Source: Juglans regia
Lineage: Eukaryota > Streptophyta > Magnoliopsida > Fagales > Juglandaceae
Direction: 5' to 3'
Assembly (NCBI RefSeq): GCF_001411555.2
Contig: NC_049907.1
Location: forward strand, 33,371,866-33,435,865
Length of the DNA stretch: 64,000 nucleotides
Below, piece after piece: positions 33,341 through 44,900 of the stretch. The position numbers and the translations under genes were made by a program. A model generated the notes under the pieces. The model saw only the letters and a list, made by a program, of their open reading frames with translations. It was not told where the DNA came from and did no database searches. Numbering within the stretch: position 1 is the stretch's first letter; the number at the start of each line of letters is the position of its first letter.

Positions 33341-34312
33341 GTGATTAAGAGTCAAGAAAAAAGAGTAGAGCCACAAGAGAAAAAAGAAAGAGAGATTGCA
33401 GAGATAAACAGAAAGACAGAAGAGAGTTTTTATGCTAAGTCAAGCTTTTATACTAACGAATTTAATGACTCTTTACCTAGTGTTATTGTTTCTTTGTTGC
33501 AGGGATATGTGGTCATTATTCCTAGCGGCGTGTTTAGTGGATTGCCACCTATTAGGAAAATGGAGCACTACATTAATTTTGTGTCAGGTGCGACAATCTC
33601 TACCCGACCTTTTTTTGAAGAACATGAGTCCTTGACACACTTGAAGGAACAATGTAAGTTGTTGACTAGAATGCATGCTAAGTGGGAGGACTATATTGAG
33701 ACTTTTTCTCATTTATTCAAATACACAAGGTATGAAAAATTTTGTGGTTGATGCTTTAGCAAGAAGGTATGTCCTTGTTTTCATTTTAAATGCAAAATTG
33801 TTGAGACTTCAATATGATAAGGAATTGCATGCTAATGATGATGACTTTGCTAGTGTGTATGGAACATGTGAGAAAGCATCATTTGGTAAGTTCTATAAAC
33901 TACATTGGTACTTGTTTATAGAGAATAGATTTTGTGTGTCTACTAGTTTTATACGTAAGTTGCTTGTGTGTGATAGACATGGTCGTTTGTTGAGTAACTT
34001 TGGTGTAAGGAAGACTTTCAATGTATTGCATTAGCGTTTGCAGGAGTATCATTTGACTTTCATTGAGTTTGCATATAATTGGAGTGGTCATTTTGGTGTA
34101 AATAAGATTTTAAACATGTTGCATGAACGTTTGTGGGAGTATCATTTGCCATTCATTGAGTTGTTGCATGAACGTTTGCAGAAATATCATTTGCCTTTCA
34201 TTGAGTTTGCATATAATTGGAGTGGTCATTTTAGGGTGAGGAAAACTTTAGATGTGTTTCATGAACATTTGTGAGAGTATTATTTGCCATTTATAGAGTT
34301 TGCATATAATAG
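33341..34312 (+). pseudogene. pol remnant of gypsy copy II with integrase junction repeats
   Basis: Contains [40 protein letters not shown], then directly the RNase H end ([13 protein letters not shown]) and the integrase start (RKLLVCDRHGRLL, GVRKTFNVLH). The 45-bp array follows (34013-34312) with SLPFIEF-type and AYNWSGHFGVNK extensions. RT and the integrase core are missing at the same joins as in copy I. Confidence 0.8.
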
Positions 34313-34390
34313 GACCATGCATACTACTACTTCATATATTCACATTTTGAAATTATTTTTAGACTTAATCCATTTACTCCTTTAGATTTA

Positions 34391-34702
34391 ATGTCTTTAT
34401 CAGTTGATGATAGGAGTAGCTTGGATGGACTTTTCCAAATTCTTGAACAAATTAATGATAATGCATATAAAGTGGATCTTCCAAGTGAGTATCATGTTTA
34501 TGTTATTTTCAATGTTAGTAACATTTTTCCCTTTGATCCAAGTGGAGATTCGAGGTCGAATCCTTTTGAGAAAATGAGGAATGATGGGAACCAAGGTGGG
34601 TCCAGTCTTAAAGATATTTTACAAGTTCCAGATGGGCCAATTACAAGTTCAAGGGCCAAGAAGATCAATGAGGCAATGCAAAAATTGATACAATTCATTT
34701 GA
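34391..34702 (+). pseudogene. 3' end of gypsy copy II polyprotein, reading into the 3' LTR
   Basis: The 103-residue frame has LDGLFQILEQINDNAYKVDL, YHVYVIFNVSNIFPFDPSGD and, beyond the LTR start at 34582, the PITSSRAKKINEAMQ tail. The purine tract GAGAAAATGAGGAA is at 34568-34581. Confidence 0.8.
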
Positions 34703-35469
34703 GATGAGTTTAGCAAGAGCCCAACATTCAAGATGAGGCTTAAAGGATGAAGATTCAATTTTGAATCATTTGATAAGTTATGGAAGAGGGCAACAACATC
34801 ACTTAAAGGCGTTGGGCACTTGAAGACTTTCAACTTATTTAATTCATTTAAAGGATTTATTTTATTAGTTTAGAATAATTAGATTTATTATGAGAATGAC
34901 TTAAGGGGGACACCTATTAAAGGGCATGTTGGGAAATTTATTATTTTTTATGAACTAGGGTTTTTGGGAAGACCTTGTATTTTAGCCAAGGGCTTATTTG
35001 GAAAGTTACTTTTTAGGAACTAGGGTTTCAAGAGGTTACTATAGTGTTACTGTAGCCGTGACAGTGTAGCTGCGACACTGTTCATCTAGGGGCATTTTGG
35101 GTAAAATGGGCTTTATTTTGACTAGGGTTTGATTATGTTTTGCTTTAAATACTCTTTGTAGTCTCATTTTAATAAGTTTATGAAATTTGATGAATTTATT
35201 CATTGTGAGTTGAGTTTATCTTCTCTTGTTCTTAATTGAACTTTTCAACTTATCAAAGGTAAATCATAACTTTTGTGGCGTTCCTCCTTTGTAATCTGGG
35301 TTATTGAGACGGATTTTTCAACTGGTCTAGATTTTAATTTAATCTAGGTTCTTGGAACGAGTTCTTATCGGGTCTAGATTCTCCATCGATTAACTTGATT
35401 TTGACTTTCTTGGAGATTTTTTAAATTGATTGTGGGTTCAAGAGATTCCATTCTCGCGAGTTCATATCA
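34582..35469 (+). repeat. 3' LTR of gypsy copy II
   Basis: 888 bp, TGATGGGAACC...GAGTTCATATCA; the same length as the 5' LTR. Confidence 0.93.
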
Positions 35470-38451
35470 TTGGGCCCTCTGCACAAAGAATAAAGAGATA
35501 AGGGGATAGATGATCCCCTTGTCTCAACCCTCGAGTTGGCACAAGCTTCTCACCTTCTACTCCATTAACCAAAACTAAATAGGTCACTGATTTGACACAT
35601 CTCATAATAAGATGTATCCAGTTTTGATTGAAACCCATCTTGCCCAACAAAGCTTCCAAATATAACCACTCTACTCGATCATAGGCCTTTAACATGTCAA
35701 GCTTCAAAGCCATTGTACCTTGCTTTCCTTTTTGTTTTGTCTTCATTGAATTGATCACTTCATAAGCAATCATAACATTATCTATAATTGCTCTCCCAGG
35801 TATGAATGCATTTTGAGAAGGTGCTACAATCTCTGGTAACACTTTCTTAAGTCTATTGGCTACAGTTTTTGATAATAACTTATAAAAAGACATTACATAA
35901 ACTAATTGGCCTAAAACCTTATACAGATTTAGGATTTTTGACCTTAGGAATTAATGCTATATAAGTAAAATTAATAGACCTAGGATCAATACCATCATTT
36001 AAGAAATCCAACGTTGCCTTGCATACCTCCTCCTTAATAGTGCTCCAGTGCTTTTGATAAAAGCCAGCTCCAAAGCCATAAAGTCCTGGTGACTTTAATG
36101 GTGTCATTTGCATCAAAGCTTGCTCAACTTCATCTGTTGAGAACAGTTGAGCCAGGTCTGCATTTATTTGATCTGAAACTCTACCTTCCACATTCCTCAG
36201 GACAACATCAATATCTTCAATAGATGGTGTTTTAGTCGAGTAGATGTTTTCAAAATACTCTTTGAAAGCCTTCTGAACACCTTCCCTACTTGTTTGTAAC
36301 CTGTTCTCCATGTCCCTTATTTGAATGATCCTACTCTTCATCCTTCTTTCAGTTGCACATGAGTGGAATATTTAGTGTTCCTATCACCCATTTAATACCA
36401 ATGAGTTTTTGATCTCTGCCTCCACTTGAGATCTTCTTGCTCTAACATAATTCCCACCTCTTCTCTCAACCCCTTTATCTCTTCAATATTTCCCTACTCT
36501 TCAGCCGCCTACATCTCTCTCAACCTTTCAATTTTCACTCTTATCAAATGCTCCCTCTCTCTAAATGTATATTTGCTCCAATTGCTCAAAGCCTTACTGC
36601 ATCTCTTCAATTTTGCTTGTAAAACTGCAACTGAGTTAGGTTCCTGCTTAGCTTTATCCCATTCAACTTTAACTACAAGTCCACATCTTTCTTCAAGAGA
36701 CCGTCCAACCTTATACTTGAAATTCCTTCTTCTTACATACTCCTCTCTTCCCCCCTTAAATGAGTGAAGGATAATAGCACTATGATCAGAAGTGCATGTA
36801 GCCATAACCTCCACTTTCACCTTATCCAAGAAACATGACCACCTTGCATTTGCTACTGCTCTATCAATTCCTTCCTTCATAAAAGTTTCATCATTATGGT
36901 TATTGCACCAAGTGAAGAAACTGCCTGTCCAACCTAAGTCAAATAGGTTTATCAAGAGCCTCTCTAAAATTATCCATTTGGCTTTCACTTCTTGGTCTCC
37001 CTCCCATCTTCTCATTTTGTATTAGAATTTCATTAAAATCTCCTAAAACACACTACATCTCTTTGGTAGGTTTTAGAAGTTCCAATAAATTCCAGCTTTC
37101 TGTTCTTTTGCTAGTGTCTGGATGTCCATAGAACTCTGTCACTACCCATTTTATATTATGTTCCACATCAGTCACCCAACCACTTATATGATGACTTGAA
37201 TAATTAATAAGCTCAAATTTAGTATCTTCTTTCCATAGCATCAACAAATCTCCACTTCTCCCACTTGCATTAACATTAAAGCAGCCTTCATATCGTAACT
37301 TCTTCCTCAGAACTTCAGATCTTCCTTCATTAAGTTTAGTTTCCATAAGGAAAACTAAACTGGGCTTATTTATTCTAATCATTTTGATAAGATCTTGAAC
37401 TGTTCGAGGTTTCTCAAGTTCCCGACAGTTCCAACTTAAGGTTTTCATTGTTGTTGGCGGGGTTACTTAACAACCTCCGCCAATACAAGTTCATTTTCCA
37501 AACTACCTTCGACAATATTCTTCTTACTTTTCTTTCTTATTTGGCTTAAACTCTCATCTTCCCTTACTTCTTTTGCTCCTCTCTTTTTGCCTGTTTCAAC
37601 CATACTCATAGTAACTACTCCAATAGCTCTAGCTCTTCTTTTCCTAGACCCATCTACTGACTTCGATTTCTCAGATATTTCCAAGCTGTCAGTTAGATTA
37701 TAATCTTGCCCTTTCTGCCCTTGTACCAGCTTGTTGTTTACCCCTTATCTACAACAGATACCTCTTTGTTTAAAATCCGTTCAGAAGAATTTTCATTGAC
37801 CAGGTTAACAAATATGCCAGTTAGATCTCCCACCCCTTGATTCTGACCCCTTCATCTACTTTAATCTCATTGAGATTATCTAATCCCACTTCAATCTCCT
37901 TTCTTTTAGCAAAACCCATTTCTTTATCCCTCTTATGCAAATTCAAATTTAAATTTAAGGAATTTGAATTCACATCGAGATTATCTAATCCCACCTCAAC
38001 CTCATTTCTTTTAGCTAACCCCATCTCTTGATCACTCTTATGCAAATTCAAATTTGAATTTAAGGAATTTGAATTCACAGATTTTGATTTCTGCTGAATC
38101 TCTCCTATTTTCTCGGTAACTTCCTCCTGCTATGAAAATTCCATCTACTGCCTCCTTGCCAGCCCTGCCACCTCATCTCCTCCACTCACCACCATAGGGA
38201 CCACCACAAAATCCCATCTACCCCTTTCTTCTCTGTTGTCTGCAGCCTCTCTCCCTCCCTCATTACCACCATTCCATCTTTGCTTTCCTGGTATTTCTGC
38301 TTGCAGCCACTCCCCAAATTGAGAAAAGCATTTCCTTCCAATCTTTCTCTATTTGTCTTACAAGATAGGGAATCATGAATAATTGTACCACAAGAAAAAC
38401 ATACTCGTGGTAATTTTTCATATTTGATAGGAATCCACTGCCTTGAACTGT
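35470..38451 (-). mobile_element. LINE C, 5' half (ORF1 end, endonuclease, first part of RT)
   Basis: The minus-strand order is: an ORF1 end with a zinc knuckle (VCFSCGTIIHD near 38395) and a low-complexity tail that includes a 40-residue direct repeat (38078-37880, EVGLDNL..NSNSLN). ORF2 then starts at 37448 with MKTLSWNCRELEKPRTVQDL, followed by the endonuclease (VFLMETKL, LGDF, NLFDLGWTGSFFTWCNN), the linker, and the RT (SPGLYGFGAGFYQKHW, NAFIPGRAIIDNVMIAYEVI, KLDMLKAYDRVEW, RQGDHLSPYLFILCAEG up to 35475). Several frameshifts. It is 5'-truncated inside ORF1 at the 13-bp target duplication. Confidence 0.9.
37880..38078 (-). repeat. Internal ~120-bp direct repeat in LINE C ORF1 tail
   Basis: Two near-identical blocks (roughly 37870-37960 and 37975-38078) both encode NSNSLN.NLNLHK.D.EMG.AKR.E followed by EVGLDNL. 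It is a tandem duplication within the low-complexity region of ORF1. Confidence 0.7.
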
Positions 38452-38464
38452 TAACAAAAATACT

Positions 38465-39510
38465 AAAAATTATGCTTTATCCATTTCAATTTTAAATTAC
38501 CAATCTCTTTTTACCATGATTTCTCAACTATCAAGTTTGTTATTCAATTGTCAATTAAAATGCAAATTATTTTAATTTACTCCACAGTTTAATATCTTAT
38601 CAGTAATGACGTAGCTAGATATCTATCTATCTTGGAAAATTGGAGGATTGAACTTATATTATTAATTGAAGATGTAAAATATATTAGCATGTTCATCAAA
38701 ATAAAATCGCTTAAGACGATGTATCGTGGTTGTAAAAGACAATGAGTTACGGGATGTGATTTTCTCTTTCCAGTAAAAAAAAAAAAAAAACAAAAACTCA
38801 ATATTTTCATTCAAGATTAGGATTATAGAGACGATAATAAGATAATAGAGGAAAAAAAATCATATGTTAACAGGTGGATTTAAGAAAATACGCCTTCTGA
38901 CTTTCATAAGCTTTTTGAGGTCAAAATTTTTGAGTCGTAAATACTAAATATCAATACTTTAATCAAAGATTTAGGTTAAAGTTTGTATTTATTTTTTCAA
39001 AAAGAATCTTTATTTATTTTATAATAAGATTTTCAAGGGATTTGTGAATTTATTTCAAGCTTATTAGAGTTATGAACTTGAATAATTCTTATCATAAGTC
39101 ACTATTAATTATCCTACATTCTACAATCTATGAAAAATACTCTACACTCTATGAAAAAAAAACTGTCAGGTGTGAAATATGGAGATAAATAGTAGCTGAT
39201 GTATAGCAAAACCTTATAAACTTATGAGGTTATTTTGAACTTTTTGTAGACTAAGTAACTTTTGATAACTTTTTTTAAGATAAAAGAAGGGGGTTTCTTA
39301 AAGATTTTGAGGGGTTAAGGGTTGTTTAAAATTATAAGGAATAATAATTTTAAAGCATTTTAGGGTAGGAGAGGCTTTTTTTTTTAGAATTTTTTTAGAT
39401 TTTAAATATAAAATAATTATCTCATGAGAAAGTTTTTTCTCAATTATTTATCCTTCCGTTCTAGTCAAGCAGTAATTTTATAGAAAATAAAAGATCACGT
39501 AATAATAAGA
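38465..39510. other. Intergenic A+T-rich DNA
   Basis: Nothing coding is recognised; poly-A/T runs at 38776-38793 and 39378-39386 only. Confidence 0.5.
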
Positions 39511-39780
39511 GAAATGTGCATTTTGCTCACCCTCGAATCACAAGTCAAAATCTAGCACATTACAACCTCAAACTATAAGTTATAATAATGATCCTTTATA
39601 CTCTAATTCAATCATGATAGTTGAAATAAATGAAAAATAGACAATATTAACAGTTAGATATTAACGGGGAGGTGTAAAGCATCATTTTGTAATAATTTGA
39701 TAGTGCAATGCGTTAAATCTAATATTTTTGGTACAAAATGCAAAACCTTTCACAAATTGAATGGGCAAAATGTATATATC
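39511..39780. repeat. Possible MITE
   Basis: The left end GAAATGTGCATTTTGCTCAC and the complement of the right end GATATATACATTTTGCCCAT are imperfect inverted repeats about 270 bp apart. There is no clear target duplication. Confidence 0.35.
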
Positions 39781-40840
39781 CATACAAATAAAATATAGGG
39801 GGCTAAGGGTGAGTGACCTTGAAAATAATCTCAATACAAATCATATTAAGATAAAAAGAAAAATAGTGGTGTTGATGCATAAAAAATCGCACAATAGGTC
39901 GAAAGGGGACAAAGAGTCATTCCCGACCTGTTATAATGATTCGAGTCTCAATCGGTATGGTCTGATACCCCCAATAGTGATCCGGTGCAGTCATACGGTG
40001 TCGATACTTACATCCATGGCGGTGTAAAGAAAACAAATACAAGGAAAGTAAGAGATTGAGATACAAATATTTACGTGATTCAACATAATGCTTATATTCA
40101 CGAGCGTTTGGAGATGAAAAATTCACTATAATATATTTATTTATAATCTTTCATAGTCTCTTATTTCTTACTGTATAATGGAGATCTTGAATATATTTAC
40201 TGGAGAAGACCCCCTCGCTGGAGCTCCCCTTCGAGAGATTGAAGAAGAAGTCGAATATCTCTAAGTTGTCTGTCCACTTGCTTTTTATCTGATCCTCTTC
40301 TCTCGTGCACCTCGATAGTGGTAAAGGATGTTCGCTTTACATATCTGATCATCTCTTCCTTTATCACTTTCTCCTACACTTTTCTTTCTTACTTTATGAC
40401 ACATTCTTCTCTTTTACTTTTTTATTTTTTCTCTTATCTCTTAGTGGTGGCATGTGGACTGGGCTGAACTTAGGCATGATATTTTGTCCCTTACCAGAGG
40501 AATGATTATTGGGCCCTGAAATTTTGTCCCGAGGTATGATTATTGGTGTACATACCGAAAAGAAAATGATGATGCATGGAAACAATCTGAAAGTTAGGTA
40601 CCTAAAGAAAGTTGATTACAAAATGAATGGAGGATAGATTGGCGAGTGGGGGATCATAGTTCGAGATCTCAATAATTTAAACAAAAATATTTGTAAAATC
40701 ATTTTTTATGTTTTATTATACTAAATAGAAAAGACTTTAGCCAAAAGTGGAGTCTAATCCCATTATTATACTTATACCGTGTTGTTGTGAGAATCACAGA
40801 CGATCCTCTAGATCATCATATTTCATTTAATGAAATATGA
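39781..40840. other. Intergenic; LTR-like fragment around 40020-40330
   Basis: ATACAAATATTTACGTGATT followed by ATTCACGAGCG resembles the 'tttacgtggttc..cacg' motif seen in several plant Copia-type elements. No paired LTR or coding sequence was found, so this stays an unassigned repeat. Confidence 0.25.
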
Positions 40841-40849
40841 TGAATTGTA

Positions 40850-41215
40850 TTGAATTAGTTAAAAAGATAAATATAAAATTTTGAGTTATAATAAATTGAT
40901 GAATTTCTTTAAACTTAAAGGATTATTATTCATTCATCAAATTTAATTTTTATTTATTTTTAATTTTTTAAAATCTTTTTTATTCACGTTTAATCTTTAA
41001 CCGTCTTATAATAATAATATAAGAATCAAAATAAATTATTAATTAATATATAATTAGTGTAATTATAAAATATAAATTAAAAATAAAAATATTTTTATTA
41101 AAAAAATATTATTATTTTAATAAATTTAATAATTAATTTAACGTGAGATTATAATTAAAGAGATTTTAAATTTATAAAAATTATTTACTTTTTATTAAAT
41201 TTTAAAAATAATTTT
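40850..41215. repeat. Very A+T-rich repeat upstream of the lipase gene
   Basis: A block with AATTAATATATAATTAGTGT and TTTTAAATTTATAAAAATTA. A closely similar block in the same orientation lies at 51590-51730, past the other end of the gene. Probably copies of one A+T-rich repeat. Confidence 0.45.
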
Positions 41216-41901
41216 AATAAAATCAATATCAATGCTCTCGAGGCGAGTGAGGCAAGCGGAATAGGACCGGACCTACTCAATTTATTATTATTAAACTGTA
41301 CTGTCCAGTTCAATGCCCATTTATTTTGACTCCTGGGTTGGATCCAGCCAGCACAACACTCCCCTGTCCTTATCTTCACCACCACCACACGCCCAACGCT
41401 GCGTTTTAATCCTCTCACTCTCAACTCTCCCCCATTTCACCTCCCCATATCCTTACTCCATCCTTAACGTGCGCACCTTTCCCTCTCTTATTATTCCCCC
41501 CCCAACTATATTTATTTATTTCCATTTTTATTATTGCTTTCGTCTCGCCAACTCAACGTTCAAAACTACCCCCACAGGCCACTCTGTCTACGATTGCCGC
41601 GTGAGTTTTACGGTGATTCACGCGTCAATTCTCCAAAACGACAGGACTTTTTTGGAAATTTGTGCTCCTTTCTTCTTTGATATATCGTACAGATTATCTA
41701 TTATTCACTGCTACGTCCCAGTCCCGGATCTCTCCTTCTTCTCCGTCGTCGTCGTCTTCTCCTTCTTCTTTTCTTCAAACCATAGCTCGCATTCATTCAT
41801 TCAGATTTCGATTGTTTTAATTCTATCTTTCCATTATCTTTGAAGCTACGAATATTTTACTCTAGAATGCTTATTGTTTATATTTAATGATTTAAGACCT
41901 G

Positions 41902-41916
41902 ATGGTTTCGGCTTGA
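41902..41916 (+). promoter_or_regulatory. Four-codon upstream ORF in the lipase 5' leader
   Basis: ATGGTTTCGGCTTGA ends 24 bases before the main ATG (41941). If the leader is as expected, ribosomes meet this short ORF first. The leader upstream is CT-rich (CGTCGTCGTCGTCTTC at about 41744). Confidence 0.35.
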
Positions 41917-41940
41917 TTCTTCGATCTCTCTCGTCGATTC

Positions 41941-44900
41941 ATGGCGGCGGGGGCAATGGCGACCGCCGCCGGAGCTGCGGTTCTGCTTTACTACGTGCTG
42001 AGCCGGAGACTGGGAGCGGGTAAGGTTGAGGGAGATGATCGCAGTGGAGATCTATCGAAGTCGACCAGATCCTGTAGAAGGAGAATCGCTCGCAGGCCAG
42101 CGCAGGCCCCGGCCACGCTGTTCGAGTCGATCAACACGCTCTCGGAGACGCTGCGCTTTACGTATTCTGAGACTTTGGGCAAATGGCCAATCGGAGACTT
42201 GGCTTTCGGGATTAAATATTTCATGAGTAGGCAGGTCTGGGATACTTTAGAATTTTGAGTTAATAAAACCGTTTTTTTTTTTTTAAGCATTTGCCTAGTT
42301 GAAACTATAATGCTATATGGCTGAAGGCTTTGGAGTCTTTCCCTATGAATTACATGGTTCCCCCCCGTCATAATGTTTGCTTGTTCAGTACTGACTAGTT
42401 TAATGGGTAAAAGTTTAGATCTTTTCCTTCGAGGTCATTCTCGAAGTAGTGCTCTCTGTTAAGCTTGTGTTGTGAACTCATTCTCGTTATGCTTGCAGGG
42501 TAACTTACAAGTTGCAAGTGTGTATGCTGGTAGTGATTCTATTCAACTTAAAGGTCCGGAAATTGTCGTGGAATTGAATAAGTTTCTAAGGTTGTTGACA
42601 CTTTGTATGCTCTTCTCAAAGAAGCAGTTTCCGGTGTTTTTAGAGTCTGCCGGTTTCTCACAGGAAGATGTCCTCCTTCACAAGCCCAAGGCAGGGGTGC
42701 GTTACTATCTAGAGTATGCTTTTTTTTTTTTTGGTGGGGGGGTTGGTTTCATTTCTATCATATCTTGACCTTTTTTTGCTGCTTCATAGAAAATTAAGCA
42801 ACTGGGACTAGTTACTTCCACTTTGACGATTCTGACTGCAACTGTCTCAGAAGGCTCCTCACATGGGAGATGAAATGAATAGCCATAGAACGGATTGTTG
42901 CACATCTCGTGAGGCTTATTCATAGAGAGGGTAGAATAAATTGATAGGGACTATTGGTAAAAGCAGAGGTCTTTTCAGAAAAATAGCAATTTTCAATTTG
43001 CATTTTTTGCTGTAAAATTGGAACTTACCTATTTATATGCCCAATTAACAACTTACTGATGATCACATATGAGTAGTAAGATTTCCAATGTGGGCTAAAC
43101 TTTACGAAAATATTAAGTTGCAGGTTTGGCCTTTCTCCCAAGGTAGTTGTTCCGATTCTCTTATACTAAATGTAATATACATGGTCAAGAAAAACATGCT
43201 TATTGTTTTCCATATAAGTAGTAAAATCATACTTGAGTATTGCCTTAATTACCAGAACAATGATTGCAGCTTTTGAAGCCCGCTTTCACAATTATACGAG
43301 ATAAAGATTCAAAATGTTTCCTTCTGTTGATTCGTGGTACTCATAGCATTAAAGATACACTAACAGCAGCAACTGGTGCAGTGGTCCCCTTCCACCACTC
43401 GGTTTTACATGATGGTGGGATAAGCAATTTGGTTTTAGGATATGCCCATTGTGGAATGGTTGCTGCTGCTCGTTGGATAGCAAAGCTTAGCACTCCTTTT
43501 CTGCTCAAAGCTCATGATGAATATCCTGACTACAATGTTCAGGTAAATACTACTTCTCTTCTTACTTTAATTTTTATGTCACTATTTAATTGTTCTAATT
43601 TTGCTGTTAAGTTTATTTCTCTTTCTTTCAAACAAATGAAAGCATGTGGTTGTTTCAGAACTAATCCTTTTTTATGGATAGTTGAACGTAGAACACAATA
43701 TGATCTTCCTTGTTCCATGTCTGTGTGTGACATCCTGGTTGTGAAGGTGTTTTGTTAATTTCGTACTGGATGGGTGGATTGTGAAATCATACTGGTGTTA
43801 ATTCTCACATTGGTTGTTAGTCGGTGTCAGTGACCTGGACTTTATTAGTGATTTAAGGAGGTTTCTATTACACCCATGACTTGTTCTTTCAACACTCACC
43901 GCACGCCAAATTTTATTTAGTTATTGACTACTGCTTTACTTATCAAAAAAAAAATATTGTGGCATAACAATATAATTCTTTTAGTTCAACTTATACAGGA
44001 TCTGATGATGCCAAGTATCTTCTAGTAGCTCTTATATAACTGTGCGAGTCCATCATGAGAGCAATATGGTCAGCTCTTTGCCTAAATTTTCATATGACTT
44101 GGTTGATCTGAATATTGAGATTAAATCATATAATTTGCGATCATGTCGATACAAATTAAATTTGAAATATGATGTGTTGGCATTTCACATCCACTTGGAT
44201 TTTCTTTGTAAGATATATAAATATCTCTAATCCTTTGTTTTTGTATATCATGTTATATCTTCAAGATGTCAATTTTGAATCGTGAGTTACTGTACATAAT
44301 CGGTTCACGCAATATATGTTTCTTATAAATAAATTTGTACTTGATTTTTCATATTCAGATTGTTGGCCATTCGCTTGGTGGTGGTACTGCTGCACTTTTG
44401 ACATATATTCTTCGAGAGCAGAAAGAATTCTCCTCGAGCACTTGTGTCACATTTGCCCCAGGCATGTACTAATCAAGTGTGATGCTTATGTTTTCTTTCT
44501 GTTACTACCAGTTAGTGGGTAACTTTATTTTATGGGCTTTATAAGGACTTCATAAATTTCATAGAAGGACGGGGGATTAATAATGTTTGCAACTAGCTTT
44601 TGACGACTACGAATAAGTCGTACTTGTTGATTATTGTCATTTAAGTCAGAATTTTTTTTTTGATAAGTAATCAAATTGTATTAATAAAAGAATAGGCAAA
44701 GCCATATGTAGTATAAGGAGTGCCCTAACTATGTAGGGACATTAGATACAAGGAAATCATGGAACTCTTGTCCATTAAAATTAACGGAAGAGGCCCAAAT
44801 ACAAAGGGTTCTAAAAAAGAAAGCAATGAGTTCCTCCATCGATCTCTCTTTGTCCTCGAACGTCCGTTCATTACGCTCCTGCCATAAACTCCACATGATG

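Larger units (their letters stand above)
30646..35469 (+). mobile_element. Ty3/gypsy-type LTR retrotransposon copy II, same deleted family as copy I
   Basis: 4824 bp with two LTRs of exactly 888 bp, TGAT...ATCA. The flanks TTAGG (30641-30645) and TTGGG (35470-35474) are a target duplication with one mismatch; removing the element restores LINE C (CAEG|LSCLINKAEQDN). The interior matches copy I: gag, charged tail, RT-border stub, no RT, integrase junction array, C-terminus in the LTR. Its LTRs carry about 75 extra bases relative to copy I (around 31021-31090), showing two subfamilies. Confidence 0.93.

Noticed and set aside
42705..42923. Minus-strand 72-residue frame, also present at 52662-52883
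   Set aside because: It repeats only because the intron-2 segment is duplicated; no domain, and it includes a poly-G/T tract.
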